Positions 11,401 to 23,660 of a stretch of 64,000 nucleotides of DNA are shown piece after piece. The notes under the pieces are model-generated. The model searched no databases, was not told the origin of the DNA, and saw nothing but the letters and a program-made list of their open reading frames with translations. A program made the translations under genes and the position numbers. This DNA is from Panicum virgatum (Eukaryota > Streptophyta > Magnoliopsida > Poales > Poaceae): positions 20,618,733 to 20,682,732 of the forward strand of contig NC_053149.1 of assembly GCF_016808335.1 (NCBI RefSeq), given 5' to 3'. Each line of letters begins with the position of its first letter. Position 1 is the first letter of the stretch.

Positions 11401-12454
11401 GAGTAGGCGCGGAGCCTTATTAGGAACTACTCAGCTCGTTAGAGTCCTTTAGAGGTATGAGCTATCGAGTAGAGCGTCTTGTTTAAAGATGAGGATGAAT
11501 CCCATGGGGTTACCCAGGTTAGGATTAACTCCATAAGGTTACCCAAGTTAGGCCGTAGCCTAAAAACTACTTGGCTCGTCTAGGTCCTTAACAAGAGGAA
11601 TGAGCTATCGATTAGGTGGTCCTGTTGTTGCAGACCTCTACTCGATCTTCCCTTGCATTTCCTGAGAAAGATAAGGAGCTGAGTGGTTTGTCCTGTATAT
11701 AGGACAGAAGTGAATCCCTTAGGATTATTCTGTTGGTGCACACCTCTACTCAATCTTCCCCTCCGTTTCTAGAGAAAGACAGGGAGCCGAGTAGTTTTGT
11801 CCTGTAACTAGGACAGAAGTGAATCCCTGAGGATTAATTTGTTGGTGAAGACCTCTACTCGATCTTCCCCTATGTTTTCTGAGAAAGATAGGGAGACGAG
11901 TAGTTTGTCCTGTAACTAAAATCATGGGAATTACCCCTTCAGGAACGCAAATGCGTGGACTGGTAGCGATCCAGTACACGGAGCGTTGCTGGAATCATGG
12001 GAATTACCCCTTCAGGAATGCAAGCACGTGGATTGGAAGTGACCTAGTATATGGAGTGTTGCTGGAATATGAGAGCTAAGCCCCTTCAGAAATCGCTTCC
12101 GTATGCTACTTGTTCATGACGCAAGTAGTCGGAGCCGTTACTAGAATATGGGAGAATCCCGTAGGATTTCCCAAGGTAGGCGGAAAGCCTAAGAACTACT
12201 CGGCTCTTCTTAGCCCTGCGAAAGGGATCGAGCACACAAGTAGATTGTACTAATTAAGGACGTGGATGAATCCCGTAGGATTATCCAGATATGCGAGTAG
12301 GGTGTCCTGTAACTAGGACAAAGTTGAATCCCGCAAGATTTCTTTGTTGGTGTAGACCTCAACTCGATCTTCCCCTGTGTTTCCTGAGAAAGATAGGGAG
12401 CCGAGTAGCTTGCCCTGTAACTAGGACAGAAGTGAATCCGTTAGGATTGACTAG
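11401..12454. repeat. 108-bp and 73-bp tandem repeats in element C
   Basis: Two short tandem families are interleaved. The first is a unit of about 108 bp with the phrase tactcgatcttcccc at 11639, 11747 and 11856, and again near 12362, followed by gagaaagatagggagc and gtcctgtaactaggacagaa. The second is a unit of about 73 bp starting atcatgggaattacccct at 11921 and 11994. I see no coding frame. They differ from the 121-bp repeats of elements A and B, so element C belongs to a related but distinct subfamily. Confidence 0.75.
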
Positions 12455-13366
12455 TTTGGGAGCATCGCGCTATCAGTAGGCACACGTAATACTAGTCGAT
12501 GACTAGTAAACATTGGCCATACTGAAAATTTGGGCACTATGCGCCATCAGGAGGCACACATAGTACTAGTCGATGACTAGTAAACACCGGCCGTACTGAA
12601 AGTTTGGGCGCAATGTGCCGTTAGTAGGGACACGTAGTACTAGCGATGACTAGTAAACACCGGCCGTACTGAAACTTTGGGCGCAACGCGCCATCAGTAG
12701 GCACACGTAGTACTAGTGGATGACTAGTAAATATTGACCGTACTGAATGTTTGGGTGCAACGCGCCATCAGTCGGCACACGTAGTACTAGTCCATGACTA
12801 GTAAACACTAGCGGACTTGAAAGTTTGGGCGCAATACACCATCAGTAGGCACACGTAGTACTAGTCGATGACTAGTGAACACCGGCTGTACTAAAAGTTT
12901 GGCGCATCGCACCGTCAGTAGGCACACATAATACTAATTGATGACTAGTAAACACTAGCCGTACTAAAAGTTTAGGCGCAACACGCCGTCAGTAGGCACA
13001 CGTAGTACTAGTTGATGAATAGTAAACACTGGTCGTACTGAAAGTTTGGGTGCAACGCGCCGTCAGTAGGCACACGTAGTACTAGTCGATGACTAGTAAA
13101 CACAGGCCGTACTGAAAGTTTGGGCGCAACGCACCGTCAGTAGGCACACGTAGTATAAGTCGATGACTAGTAAACACTGGCCGTACTGAAAATTTAGGCG
13201 CAACGCACCGTCAGTAGGCACACGTAGTACTAGTCGATGACTAGTAAACACCGGCCGTACCGAAAATTTAGACGTAACGCACCATCAGTAGGCACACGTA
13301 GTACTAGTCGATGACTAGTAAACACTGGCCGTACTGAAAGTTTGGGCGCAACGCGCCGTCAGTAGG
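12455..13366. repeat. 74-bp hairpin tandem array, block 1
   Basis: About 12 head-to-tail copies of a 74-bp unit that starts gtaggcacacgtagtact and ends gggcgcaacgcgccgtca. For example, unit starts at 13140 and 13214 are exactly 74 bp apart. Every unit contains TACTAGTC-GAT-GACTAGTA, an 8-bp perfect inverted repeat around three bases. The array begins directly after the 108-bp repeats and is cut at 13366 by a solo LTR. It has no coding frame. Confidence 0.92.
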
Positions 13367-16300
13367 TGTGACACCCTAGGTGTCTGCACAGTAGAACATC
13401 ATTTATTTTCTGTGCTTCATGTGTGAAATTGCTTGAGTAAGGGTCTATTTTAAAAATATCAGGCCCATTTGTGTAAATATGAATTGATGTAGGGTCATTC
13501 TTATAGTTTTATTTGAATAGGATGTGTGATTATTGTTTTGGTGGAGGGTTTATTTGCCAAATTCAGTGCAATCATTACATGGCAACAAATTTTACTTTTA
13601 AGCCTTGATGTAAGGTGAATTTACCTTGGAAAAGACAAAAGTCCTTTGAATTCAAAATCCTTCTTATGTTTTCAAAATAACTTTCCAACCTTTGGTCAAA
13701 TCAATTTTTGCACAACATCAAAGTTGTAGATCTTGAAAAGTTGAACAACTTTCATGTTGGGCACTTTTTCATTTGAACCCTAGTTTAGAAGTTATTTTAG
13801 TTTTATAGTGGGACCCTTGAACTTTTCAGATTTTGCAAATCAGTCCAAACTTCATCTTCTACCTCTCTGCCTCTCTGCTTCACCGTCGCCGGTGCTGAGC
13901 GGCGCCGCCACCGCCGTGGGAGGCCGCAGGCCACCTCCTGCTTCGCCCACCGCTCCACGCGGCACCTCCGCAAACCCCTGGACCCACCTCCCCTCGCCAC
14001 GCCGCCCCAGCCAAGCTCCGCGGCCGCCACCTCGTCGCCGCCGTGGCAAGCTCAGGGGAAAGCCTGGTTTCCTTCTCTGGCGTGCGCACGAGCACTGCCT
14101 CGTCCTCCTCATTCTATTCCGCTTCTCACACTCCCCGGTTTCGCGCTCCAGGCACCAGAGCACCACCGCCCCTCCTCCGCAACTCCGGCGAGCTTGACGC
14201 CGCCGCGGGACCGCCCCTCCAGACCTCCTCCGCCCGCTCCGACCCCGCCTTGAGCTCCGCCCTAGCCTCGCACAGCTCCCAGGCCCCTCCACACCCCCAA
14301 TCCGCCGCCGCAGCACGGTCACCAGCGAGCTGCCAGAGCCGCTGCCGCACCTCACCGTGGGGAATACCCCAATCAACCACCCCAACCCTCACCGAAGCCA
14401 TCAATCGACGCGCCTTGACCTCCTCGTGCTCCCTAGCCACCTCTAGCTCGCCGACGGTGAGTCTCCTGGCTGGAACATGGCCGATTCCCCTCCTGGTCTT
14501 CTTCTCCAATGAGCCAGGGGCATATCTGCTAGGATTCAAAAAGTTCTAAGGGCCTAGCTGCAAGATTCAAGTTCTTTTCCTTTTGTTTTTAGGCTGAACT
14601 TTGAAAATGCCTAGAAATTTGTAGAAAAATCATAAAAATACAAATCCAAATGTTTTGGAATCTTTGTTACAAGAAATACAAGTTTTGTTACATGCACATC
14701 TTCATTTTTGGTCTGTATTTTAATATAAGAAAAAGGAAATAGTAAATAGGGTTTATTTGTTCTAGGGGTTCTACTAAGTAACTGCATGTGATTTTTTGCT
14801 TGGTTGTGTCTTGAAATATTACTAATGTCTGGTAAAAATTTGAATGCTATTTGACATCTCTAACTAGGTCAAAGATTTAAGATTTCTAAATTTACTAGTT
14901 TTGCTAATTTATTTGTGCTGGTAGAAATAATAAAGTTTTGAGTGTGAAACATTTTTCGTGCTTACATTGCACTAAAAACCTACTGTTTCCCAAGTTTGGT
15001 TAATTTTAGAGCTGTTTAACTATATATTTGATTTAATGCTTGTTAAGTAGACTTTAATTGTGATAAATAGTTTTCTAGCTTATAAAATTCTGAGAATTTT
15101 TTTGAAACTCTATTTTGGTTGTGTATTCATTTATATAAAATTTTAGATCCATAATCACTATATAAATTTCTGTACTAATTAGTTTTAACATATGTGGTTT
15201 ACTTTTGTCAAAATTAGTACTTTAGTTTTATGCTTAGCTAAATTCTAAAAAATTTATAGGACATTCATAAACATATGAATCATGTTCTGAAAAATTTTGA
15301 GCTTCGTAAGTGTTGTCGTTTGTTCTGTATAATTCAATCTTGTTCTAGGTGTTGTCTGACTAATTGAATTGCTCTGAATAATTGGCTGCATGAAATGATA
15401 TGAAATTTTCAGGAGTAATTACTCTGTATGCCTTCTATTTAGAGTAATGTTTTTTGAATTTATTGTTGTTTGAGTATTGAGTTGTTGATTTATTAGCAAA
15501 CCATGTTTTATTTGCTATAGGAAACAACTACCACTTGCTTTATGAAGATAGTGTAGTTCTTTTGTGAAGTTGATCATGTTGTTTTGTGGAGTAAGTGATG
15601 TTAATTAGCTACTCCATAAATGACTGCCCATGTGTTAAGTTTGTTTGCTAATTGTTAGACTGCAGTTTCTTCGCCTTGTGTGTGTGTTTATAATACTGTT
15701 CTTGCATCACATATAGATACGACTGTTTTAGCAGACGTGACGTACGAGTTGATCCTGGAGTCCGAAGAAGGTGATCTGGAAATCTAGCTGAACGCTGTGT
15801 ACTGACTAATGACCCGGACCAAAGTTCGGAAGAGCCCAAGACTAATCTAGCTAGTGACTACCGAGAAGGCAAGCCCCGGACATAACCCAGTATTTCAAAT
15901 TATTACAATTTATCGTTATTACTTACTTGTGCATTTACAGTTCTTAGGATTTGAATTGAAACCCTAGATGCATGATCCTAGGAACCTATGTACTGAACAC
16001 TAGACCTGAGTTCTAATAATTGATAAGCTTATAGGACCGGTAAAAGTCGAGTGATTGCCTGTCACTCGCGAGCTCTATAGGAATTGCTTGTTTACTTTCT
16101 ACTATCAATATAAGGACGACGGACGGGGTCATGTTCGATATGATGACCTTGGGTGAGACCCCGTCTGTGTTGATAAATTCTGCTAAGGTCGCGGTGTGTG
16201 GTAGCGGTGGTTAAGTTTTTGAACGTACTAGCCACATGCCGTAAATATGGTACGCGGTAAGCCTAGTAGCCGATCGGACCGGGGAGTGGATATACCTTTT

Positions 16301-17289
16301 ACTCTCTCTTAGAGATAGATTTTATTTATGTTTATGTTGCGCAACACCACGGGTGCATGGACGAAGTTGGTGCCCTGTAGTCGGGGAGAGTGACCCTGTC
16401 CACAAGCCGGAATGAAAGGTAAACGGTTGTTTGGGAACGACCCGACGATGTTCCAAACGTGTGTGTTAGGTCTGCCTGGCCAGGTCAACAAATTTCGATT
16501 CGAATCGTCTGCTTCTCACAGTTTGGGACTGCTTGATCCCTTTGCCACACATAGTAATAAGAATAACATTATTATAATCAATCTTGATGTTTGCTTAAAG
16601 TTCTACCATGGTTGAATAGGAGTAGTTGCTTACATAGAATGGTTAATCAACTAGAATCTTGGAAGCTAAAATTTGAAAGTAAGGGCCTACTCTTTATTGC
16701 TTTTCAGCAAAAGAAAAACCAGAGCCTACAAAACCCTGCATAGTCTAGCTAGGTGGACTAAGTATATCCGTTGACGGTTAAGTCTTGCTGAGTTTTAGAA
16801 TACTCAGCCTTGCCGTTAAAACTTTTTCAGGTATGAGTTTTGAGGACCAGATCGCTAGTCTGTCTTGGCCCTGCTCTTTGCCTCCTGGCTGGTCCATAGA
16901 GTGGGATCCGTCTTCGACCGGCAATGACCCGATGAGTGATACCTTGCTTGGGCTAGCTTGGTATACTTTTGCGACGTGTTGTAGCCGTCGAGTTTTCTTT
17001 CCGCTGCTTAAACGCTGAACATGAAACTTATGTCTTGTATAATGCTTTACTAAGTTTGGATCTGTAATAATGTTTTAAACTTCTTGAAATAAATACTATG
17101 CTTGTGTTGTAAAATATGTATGGTTGTAATATCTCTGGACTCGTCTTCGTGCGGGGTATGCTTGTTCGATCCGAGAACCGGTGGTTGTATCGGGATGTTA
17201 CCCGACAGACCAAGAATTGTTCCGTTTGAAGTGCGTTTGAGTCAATGTTGCCTTTATGGTGATGGGATAATTCAGGTGGTTCTACCACA
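13367..17289 (+). mobile_element. solo LTR 2, same family as solo LTR 1
   Basis: A 3.92-kb insertion with ends TGTGACACCCTAGG and GGTTCTACCACA and a perfect 5-bp duplication gtagg (13362-13366 and 17290-17294). Excising it rejoins a 74-bp repeat unit. It aligns with solo LTR 1 along its whole length: a GC-rich leader (13850-14500), an AT-rich intron-like region, the acidic ORF segment after the catatag acceptor near 15717 (damaged by an in-frame stop), and the FEDQIASLSWP segment at 16840. The short leader frames at 13808-14549 are shadows of GC-rich sequence, not credible genes. Confidence 0.87.
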
Positions 17290-19054
17290 GTAGGCACACA
17301 TAGTACTAGTTGATGACTAGTAAACACTAGCAGTACTGAAAGTTTGGGCGCAACGTGCCGTCAGTTGGCACACATAGTACTAGTTGATGACTAATAAACA
17401 CTGACCGTACTGAAAGTTTGGGCGCAACGCGCCGATAGTAGGCACACGTAGGACTAGTCGATGACTAGTAAATACTAGCCGTACTGAAAGTTTGGGCGCA
17501 ATGCTCCGTCAGTAGGCAGACGTAGTACTAGTTGATGACTAGTAAACATAGACCGTACTGAAAGTTTGGGCGCAACGCGCCGTTAGTAGGCACACGTAGT
17601 ACTAGTCGATGACTAGTAAACACTGGCCGTACTGAAAGTTTGGGCGCAATGCGCCGTCAGGAGGCACACGTAGTATTAGTCGATGACTAGTAAACACCGA
17701 CCATACTGAAAGTGTGGGCGCAACACGCCGTCAGTAGGCACACGTAGTACTAGTGGATGACTAGTAAATATTAACCGTACAGAAAGATTGGGTGCATCGC
17801 GCTGTCAGTCGGCACAGGTAGTACTAGTCCATGACTAGTAAACACTGGCCGTACGGAAAGTTTGGGCGCAATGCGCCGTCAGTAGGCACACGTAGTACTA
17901 GTCGACGACTAGTGAACACCGGCCGTACCGAAAGTTTGGCGCAACGAGCCGTCAGTAGGCACACGTAGTACTAGTTGATGACTAGTAAACACTGGCCGTA
18001 CTGAAAGTTTGGTCGCAATGCGCCGTCAGTAGGCACACATAGTATTAGTCGAGGACTGTTAAACATTGGCCATACTGAAAATTTAGGCGCAACACGCCGC
18101 CAGAAGGCAAACGTAGTATTAGTCGATAACTAGTAAACACAGGCCGTACTGAATGTTTGGGCGCAACACGGCATCAGTAGGCACATGTAGTACTAGTTGA
18201 TAACTAGTAAACACTGACCGTACTGAAAGTTTGGGCGCAATGCGCCGTTAGTAGGCACACATAGTATTAGTCGATGACTGGTAAACATTGGCCGTACTGA
18301 AAATTTAGGCACAACGGTCGTCAGTAGGCACACGTAGCACTAGTCGATGACTAGTAAACACTGGCCGTACTGAAAGTTTGGGCGCAATACACCGTCAGTA
18401 GGCACACATAATACTAGTCGATGACTAGTAAACACTTGCCGTACTGAAAATTTAGGAGCAACACGCCGTCAGTAGGCACACGTAGTACTAGTTGATGACT
18501 AGTAAACACTAGTCGTACTAAAAGTGTGGGAGCAACACGCCGTCAGTAGGCACACGTAGTACTAGTGGATGACTAGTAAATATTGACCGTACAGAAAGAT
18601 TGGGTGCAATGCGTTGTCAGTCGGCACACGTAGTACTAGTCAATGACTAGTAAACACAAGCCGTACTGAATGTTTGGGCGCAATGCGCCGTTAGTAGGCA
18701 CACACAGTACTAGTTAATGACTAGTAAACCCAGGCCGTATTGAAAGTTTGGGCGCAACGCACTATCAGTAGGCACACGTAGTACTAGTCGATGACTAGTA
18801 AACACTGGCCGTACTAAAAATTTGGGCACTACGCGCCGTCAGTAGGCACACGTAGTACTAGTCGATGACTAGTAAACGCCGGCCGTACTGAAAGTTTGGG
18901 CGCAACGCACTGTAAATTGGGACACATAGTACTAGCAGAGACTAGTAAACACCGGCGATAGAGAAAGTTTGGGCGCAACGGGCCATCAGTAGGCACATAT
19001 AGTACTAGTCGATGACTAGTAAACACTGGCCGTACTTAATGTTTGGGCACAACG
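17290..19054. repeat. 74-bp hairpin tandem array, block 2
   Basis: About 24 further copies of the 74-bp unit in the same orientation and phase as block 1. Units differ by scattered substitutions, often at the CpG in the hairpin loop junction (tcgatg to ttgatg). The block is cut at 19054 by the 5' LTR of element A, with caacg as the left copy of its target-site duplication. Confidence 0.92.
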
Positions 19055-19470
19055 TGTTAGACTCGGGGCAGCGGGACTGCTTATAGGCATAGAATGTTCT
19101 AGAGTAAGGGATTGCTCATGGATGTACCTTACCTCTCTTGTAACTACCCGAATAGGTGTAGAACTAGCTGCAGTACAAAGGAAACTACCCGATTATGTTG
19201 TAGTAGGATTCTAACTGTACTCGGCTAGGACTTTCCATGTAACCCTGTCCCCCCGGATGTATAAGGGCGGGCAGGGACCTCCTCAAAGGACATCAACACC
19301 TAAGGCAATACAAACAACCACACAGGACGTAGGGTATTACACAACTCGCGGCCCGAACCTGTCTAAATCTTTGTGTTCCTTGGACCATCGAGTTCCAGAG
19401 CAGTCGATCCCTACCTACAAACCTTACTGCTAAGGGTATCCCTGAGCAGGCTTGGCGGTAAATACCGACA
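19055..19470 (+). repeat. 5' LTR of element A
   Basis: A 416-bp direct repeat of 33045-33462, starting TGTTAGACTC and ending ACCGACA. A TATA-like gtataagg near 19259 marks the likely core promoter. Downstream cacacaggacgtaggg and the ctacaaaccttactgctaag tail are conserved in all three LTR copies of the window. Confidence 0.93.
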
Positions 19471-19472
19471 AC

Positions 19473-19490
19473 TGGCGCCCCAGGTAGGGG
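19473..19490 (+). promoter_or_regulatory. primer-binding site of element A
   Basis: The sequence tggcgccccaggtagggg begins two bases after the LTR end, where a tRNA 3' end primes minus-strand DNA synthesis. The TGG start fits the complement of a tRNA CCA tail. I did not determine which tRNA it matches. Confidence 0.7.
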
Positions 19491-19516
19491 ACTCGGTGAG
19501 TTCGTCGGCGAGTTCG

Positions 19517-20191
19517 ATGGCCAATTTCGCTTCCAGCACCATGGCGCTTCCTCAAGGCGCCACCTTCGTCTTCAGCTCATGGGTCTGCATCGCCAACGGT
19601 TCAGGCGGCTTTGACAGCCACTTAACCAACCCCATCATGCTGAAGGCAACCTCGTCGAAAAGCTCCAATAAGCTCGCCGGATCGGATGATCACGGCTTCA
19701 TGCTGCTTCCCGACCTCGTCAAGATGCCACAAAACCCGTAGATGGAGCGCATCATACACCTCGCCAAACATGCTGTCGAGCAACTCAAGAGACAAAATCT
19801 CTTGTCCTCACTTCATGGCACCCGGTCGAGGGCTACTGCAATAGCCATACCCCAAGCAAGTCGTACCCCCGGAGGCCATCATCATCAACAACAGCTGGCG
19901 CAGCAAAACCAAAGAAACCAAGAGGATCAAAAAGCCACAAGCAACCATCGCCCCAAGGGTGGCCAACCACCACCAAACCAAGCTCCTGTGCCTCAGCTGA
20001 ACCGCAACAACAACAACCGAGAAGAAGTAGCTGATTCCATAATGGACGTACGGGACATCATCAACGCAAGACGCAGAGCGCATCTCGCCGATAACTCCGA
20101 TCGCTTCCCAGCCCTCAGCAGCATCTTCGACAACGTCGAGTACCCAAAGGATTTCAAACCCACAAATATCCAGAAGTATGATGGTAAGTAA
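19517..20191 (+). pseudogene. gag N-terminal region of element A
   Basis: ATG at 19517 opens a frame shortly after the primer-binding site. It reads through to a TAG at 19739-19741, continues in the same frame from an ATG at 19742, and reaches a TAA at 20189-20191. The middle is rich in Gln, Asn and Pro (about 19870-20010). The end carries MDVRDIINARRRAH and SSIFDNVEYPKDFKPTNIQK followed by YDGK, the usual lead-in to the capsid domain in this lineage. The frame then shifts. The Gag polyprotein would form the virus-like particle. Confidence 0.8.
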
Positions 20192-21000
20192 GACCCTACT
20201 CAATGGTTATGATTATACTCGACCGCTGTTAGTGTTGTAGGAGGAGACACCAACACCAAGGTCCTCTACTTCCCGATGGCCCCTGGAGCCCGCACCTCTC
20301 ACATGGCTGGAGAGCTTGACGCGCGAGTCCATACACTCGTGGGAAGATCTCAAGAAGGTCTTCATCGACAACTTCCAGGGGTCTCTACATCGAGTAGCCA
20401 CTCGACACGCTCTTTCAATGTGCAAGTAGGAGCAAGGTGAAACCATCAGATCCTACGTCAAGCGCTTCTTCGACACAAGAGCTACCATCCCCAATGTTGC
20501 AGACGAAGATGTCATCGACTACTTCTGGAGTGGCATTACTGTCCAATCCCTTTACCGTGACTTTGGGCGTAACCGCCCCAAAATGGTAGTAGAGCTATGT
20601 GATATGATGCAGCGTTGGGCAGACGAAGAGGAGCAAGAGTGCATTCGCTTCCCGCGCCGCAACAACGACAACAATGGGAAGCGCCACAATGACCGTGGAG
20701 GGCCCAGTAACCATCGGGATCCGGCGCGCAAGCGCAAGCCAGACGATACTGTCGGCACCATGGTTCATACCCTGCGAGGTAAAAAGAACGAAAAGCCTCA
20801 AGATCAGTTCGACAAGATCCTCCACAATAAGAGGTGCCCAATCCACCCCAAGAGCAATCACTCGATGTGGGAATGCACGATCTTGCGCAAGTCCTTCCAG
20901 TCTACACCACCAGACGCTCCTAAGAAGCAGCAGAACAAGGATGAAAAGGACAACAAGAAAGACCCTGACAGTTTTCAACAGCAACAAAACGTCGTCAACG
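20192..21000 (+). pseudogene. gag capsid and nucleocapsid region of element A
   Basis: After a frameshift between 20192 and 20286 the capsid-like sequence resumes with LTWLESLTRESIHSWEDLKK, interrupted by an in-frame TAG in ALSMCK-stop-EQGE near 20427. SYVKRFFDTRATIPNVADED follows. A zinc-knuckle-like motif C-x2-H-x4-H-x4-C (CPIHPKSNHSMWEC, 20835-20876) stands near the end and matches element B. The frame then stays constant for over 3 kb into pol. Confidence 0.82.
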
Positions 21001-21806
21001 TCATATTCGGAGGAGAGCCTAGTTTCTCCAAGCGGGCCCAGAAGCTACTACTCAAAGAGATCCTCTCAGTTGAACCTGCAATTCAGAGGCCACTAAAATA
21101 CAGCGAAGTCCCCATCACGTTCTCCAGGAAGGATCAATGGACTAGCTTCTCTGAACCAGGAAAGTTCCCGCTGGTACTCGATCTAGTTGTCCAAGGATCC
21201 AAACTCAGTCGAGTACTTATTGACGGCGGAAGCGGGCTCATCTTAATCTTTGAAAGTACACTGGCGAAAATGGGCCTCAACTACATGAGTTTGCTCACTC
21301 CAAGCAAAGCTCCCTTCTACGGCATCGTTCCCGAAAATTCTTCTACCCCAATTAGCTTGGTCACCCTCCCAGTCACATTTGGTACAGAACAAAACTTCCG
21401 GACGGAGTACATCAAGTTTGAAGTAGCTGACTTCGAATCCTGCTATCATGCAATACTGGGAAGACCGGCGCTAGCCAAGTTCATGGCAGTGCCACACTAC
21501 GTATACCTACTCCTCAAGATGCTGGGCAACACAGGAGTCCTTTCCCTGCGAGGGGACCTCCTCAAGTCCTTCGAGTGCGACAAGAAAGCAATAGATCATG
21601 CCTCTACTATTCGAGTTTCTAGCTCTGTCAGCGAAATACTTGCTGCCGCCAAGGAACTCTCACTCAACAAGGACTCGATGCCTTCCAAGAAACTAAGCCA
21701 GTCGATGGTAAGACCAGCCGGCGACGTGGGCACCAAGACTATTCAGTTACAAGAGGGAGATGACGCCAAAACCGCCATCATCAGAGCTGGTTTGGGCGAC
21801 AAATAG
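21001..21806 (+). pseudogene. aspartic protease region of element A
   Basis: In frame with gag and ended by a TAG at 21804-21806. The retropepsin active-site segment is VLIDGGSGLILIFESTLAKM (about 21210-21270), with the catalytic Asp in DGGSG. A later ILGRPALAKFMAVPHYVYL stretch (about 21450-21510) is the usual flap-to-C-terminal LGRP motif of Ty3/gypsy proteases. The protease would process Gag-Pol inside the particle. The final stop probably arose from a CAG or CAA codon, since relatives read through here. Confidence 0.82.
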
Positions 21807-23240
21807 GAACCCGAGCTCGTCAACTTCCTTAGGGCCAACTGAGACATATTCGCGTGAAAACCAGCGGATATGCCAGGGGTGCCCAAGGAGTTGATCGAGC
21901 ATGTCCTAAAAGTCGACCCCAAAGCCACGCCAAAGAAGCAACGGCTACGACATTTCTCCCCGAACAAGCGAGAAGCCATCAAGAAAGAGCTGGCAAAACT
22001 ACTCGCAGCAGGGTTTATCAAAGAGGTCTATCATCCTGAATGGTTGGCCAACACTGTACTCGTCCAGAAGAAGAACAGCAACGAGTGGAGGATGTGTGTC
22101 GACTACACTGATCTGAACAAGCATTGCCCAAAGGATCCTTTCATGCTAGCTCGCATTGATCAAGTAATCGACTCAACTGCAGGATGCGTCCTACTCTCCG
22201 TCCTCGACTGCTATTCAGGCTATCATCAGATTGCCCTGAAAGAAGAAGATCAAATCAAGACGGCATTCATCACCCCTTACGGGGCATACATCTACAAGAC
22301 CATGTCTTTTGGGTTGAAGAATGCTGGCACCACATACCAGCACGCGATACAACAGTGTTTTGCTGATCAGCTACATCGCAATGTTGAAGCTTATGTTGAT
22401 GACATCGTTGTCAAAACCAAGTCCCAGGATCAATTCATAGCTGACCTGGAAGAAACCTTCAACAGCCTCCAAAAGTTTCGCTGGAAACTCAACCCAACCA
22501 AGTGTGTCTTCGGTGTACCCTCTGGAAAACTACTCGGATTCATCGTCAGCAACCGAGGAATCGAGGCTAATCCAGAGAAGATCAATGCCATCATGGCCAT
22601 GGATGCTCTAGCTACTATCAAGGACGTCAAGAAGCTTACATGCTGCATGGCAGCCTTGAATCGATTCTTGTCGAGGCTTGGTGAACAGGGTTTACCTTTC
22701 TTCAAGCCCCTCAAGTGACAAGACAAATTTGAGTGGACTACAGAAGCCACGGAAGCACTCGAAAATCTTAAGCATCATCTGCAGTCACCGCCAATTCTTA
22801 CATCTCCACTACCCAGCGAGGAACTACTCCTCTACATCACTGCGACTACTCATATAGTCAGCACAGCGATAGTAGTCGAACGTCAGGAAGAAGTCCACGC
22901 TTACGGTGTCCAGAGACTAGTCTACTTCATCAGTGAAGTACTCTCTGAATCAAAGGTTAGATATCCATCAATTCAGAAAGTTCTATATGGAATTCAAATC
23001 ACCTCCAGGAAACTTCGACATTATTTCGACGAATACAAGATCTCAGTAATTACTGACTTCCCATTGGCAGATATACTCCACAATGGAGATGCCATAGGAA
23101 GAATCTCAAAGTGGGCTGTTGATCTGGGAGCCTTGGAAATCAACTTCAAGCTAAGAACAGCAATCAAGTCACAAGCACTAGTCGACGTCCTAGCTGAATG
23201 GCGGGAAAATCAAATCCCAGCACCTCACAACATCCCAGAG
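21807..23240 (+). pseudogene. reverse transcriptase and first RNase H of element A
   Basis: Same frame as the protease, with further stops at 21840-21842 (TGA), 21855-21857 (TGA) and 22716-22718 (TGA). RT motifs are clear: WRMCVDYTDLNKHCPKDPFM, LLSVLDCYSGYHQIAL, AFITPYGAYIYKTMSFGLKN, and the catalytic YVDD at 22391-22402. The thumb and connection follow, with GFIVSNRGIEANPEKINAI. The RNase H region contains FEWTTEATEALENLKHHL and the weakly conserved ending before 23240. This RNase H is degenerate, as is usual in Tat elements. Stops at CGA-type positions (TGA) fit C-to-T decay. Confidence 0.88.
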
Positions 23241-23660
23241 CATTGGGTAATGTACTTTGATGGCTCACTCAAGCTCGACGGAGGCGGTGCGTGAGTTTTG
23301 TTCATCTCCCCCAAAGGATAACAGTTGAAGTATGTGTTCTAGATCCTGTTTAAAGTCTCCAATAATGAAGCAGAGTATGGGGCACTGCTACATGGGCTTC
23401 GCTTAGTAGTTTCTCTTGGCATCAAGCGATTATTTGTCTACGGCAACTCTCTACTTGTCGTCCAGCAAGTAAACAAAGAATGGGACATCAACATGGACAC
23501 AATGGATGCATACGTTGAAGAAATTAGAAAGCTTGAGAACAAGTTTTTGGGATTGGAAATCCACCACGTAGGTCGTAACAACAACGTGGGAGCCGATGTC
23601 CTGTCCAAACTTGGATCTACTCGAGCAGCTGTTCCACCCAGAGTCTTTGTGCATGAACTA
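23241..23660 (+). pseudogene. second (archaeal-type) RNase H of element A
   Basis: HWVMYFDGSLKLDGGGA starts a second RNase H fold, which Tat-lineage elements carry in addition to the normal one. The first Asp is in YFDGS and the Glu is in NNEAEYGALLHGL. The third acidic position reads VYGNSLLVVQQV, where relatives normally have Asp, so this site looks mutated to Asn. The last Asp is in GADVLSKLGS. In-frame stops occur near 23292, 23322 and 23340. Two of these stops are one base from common codons at those positions. Confidence 0.7.
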
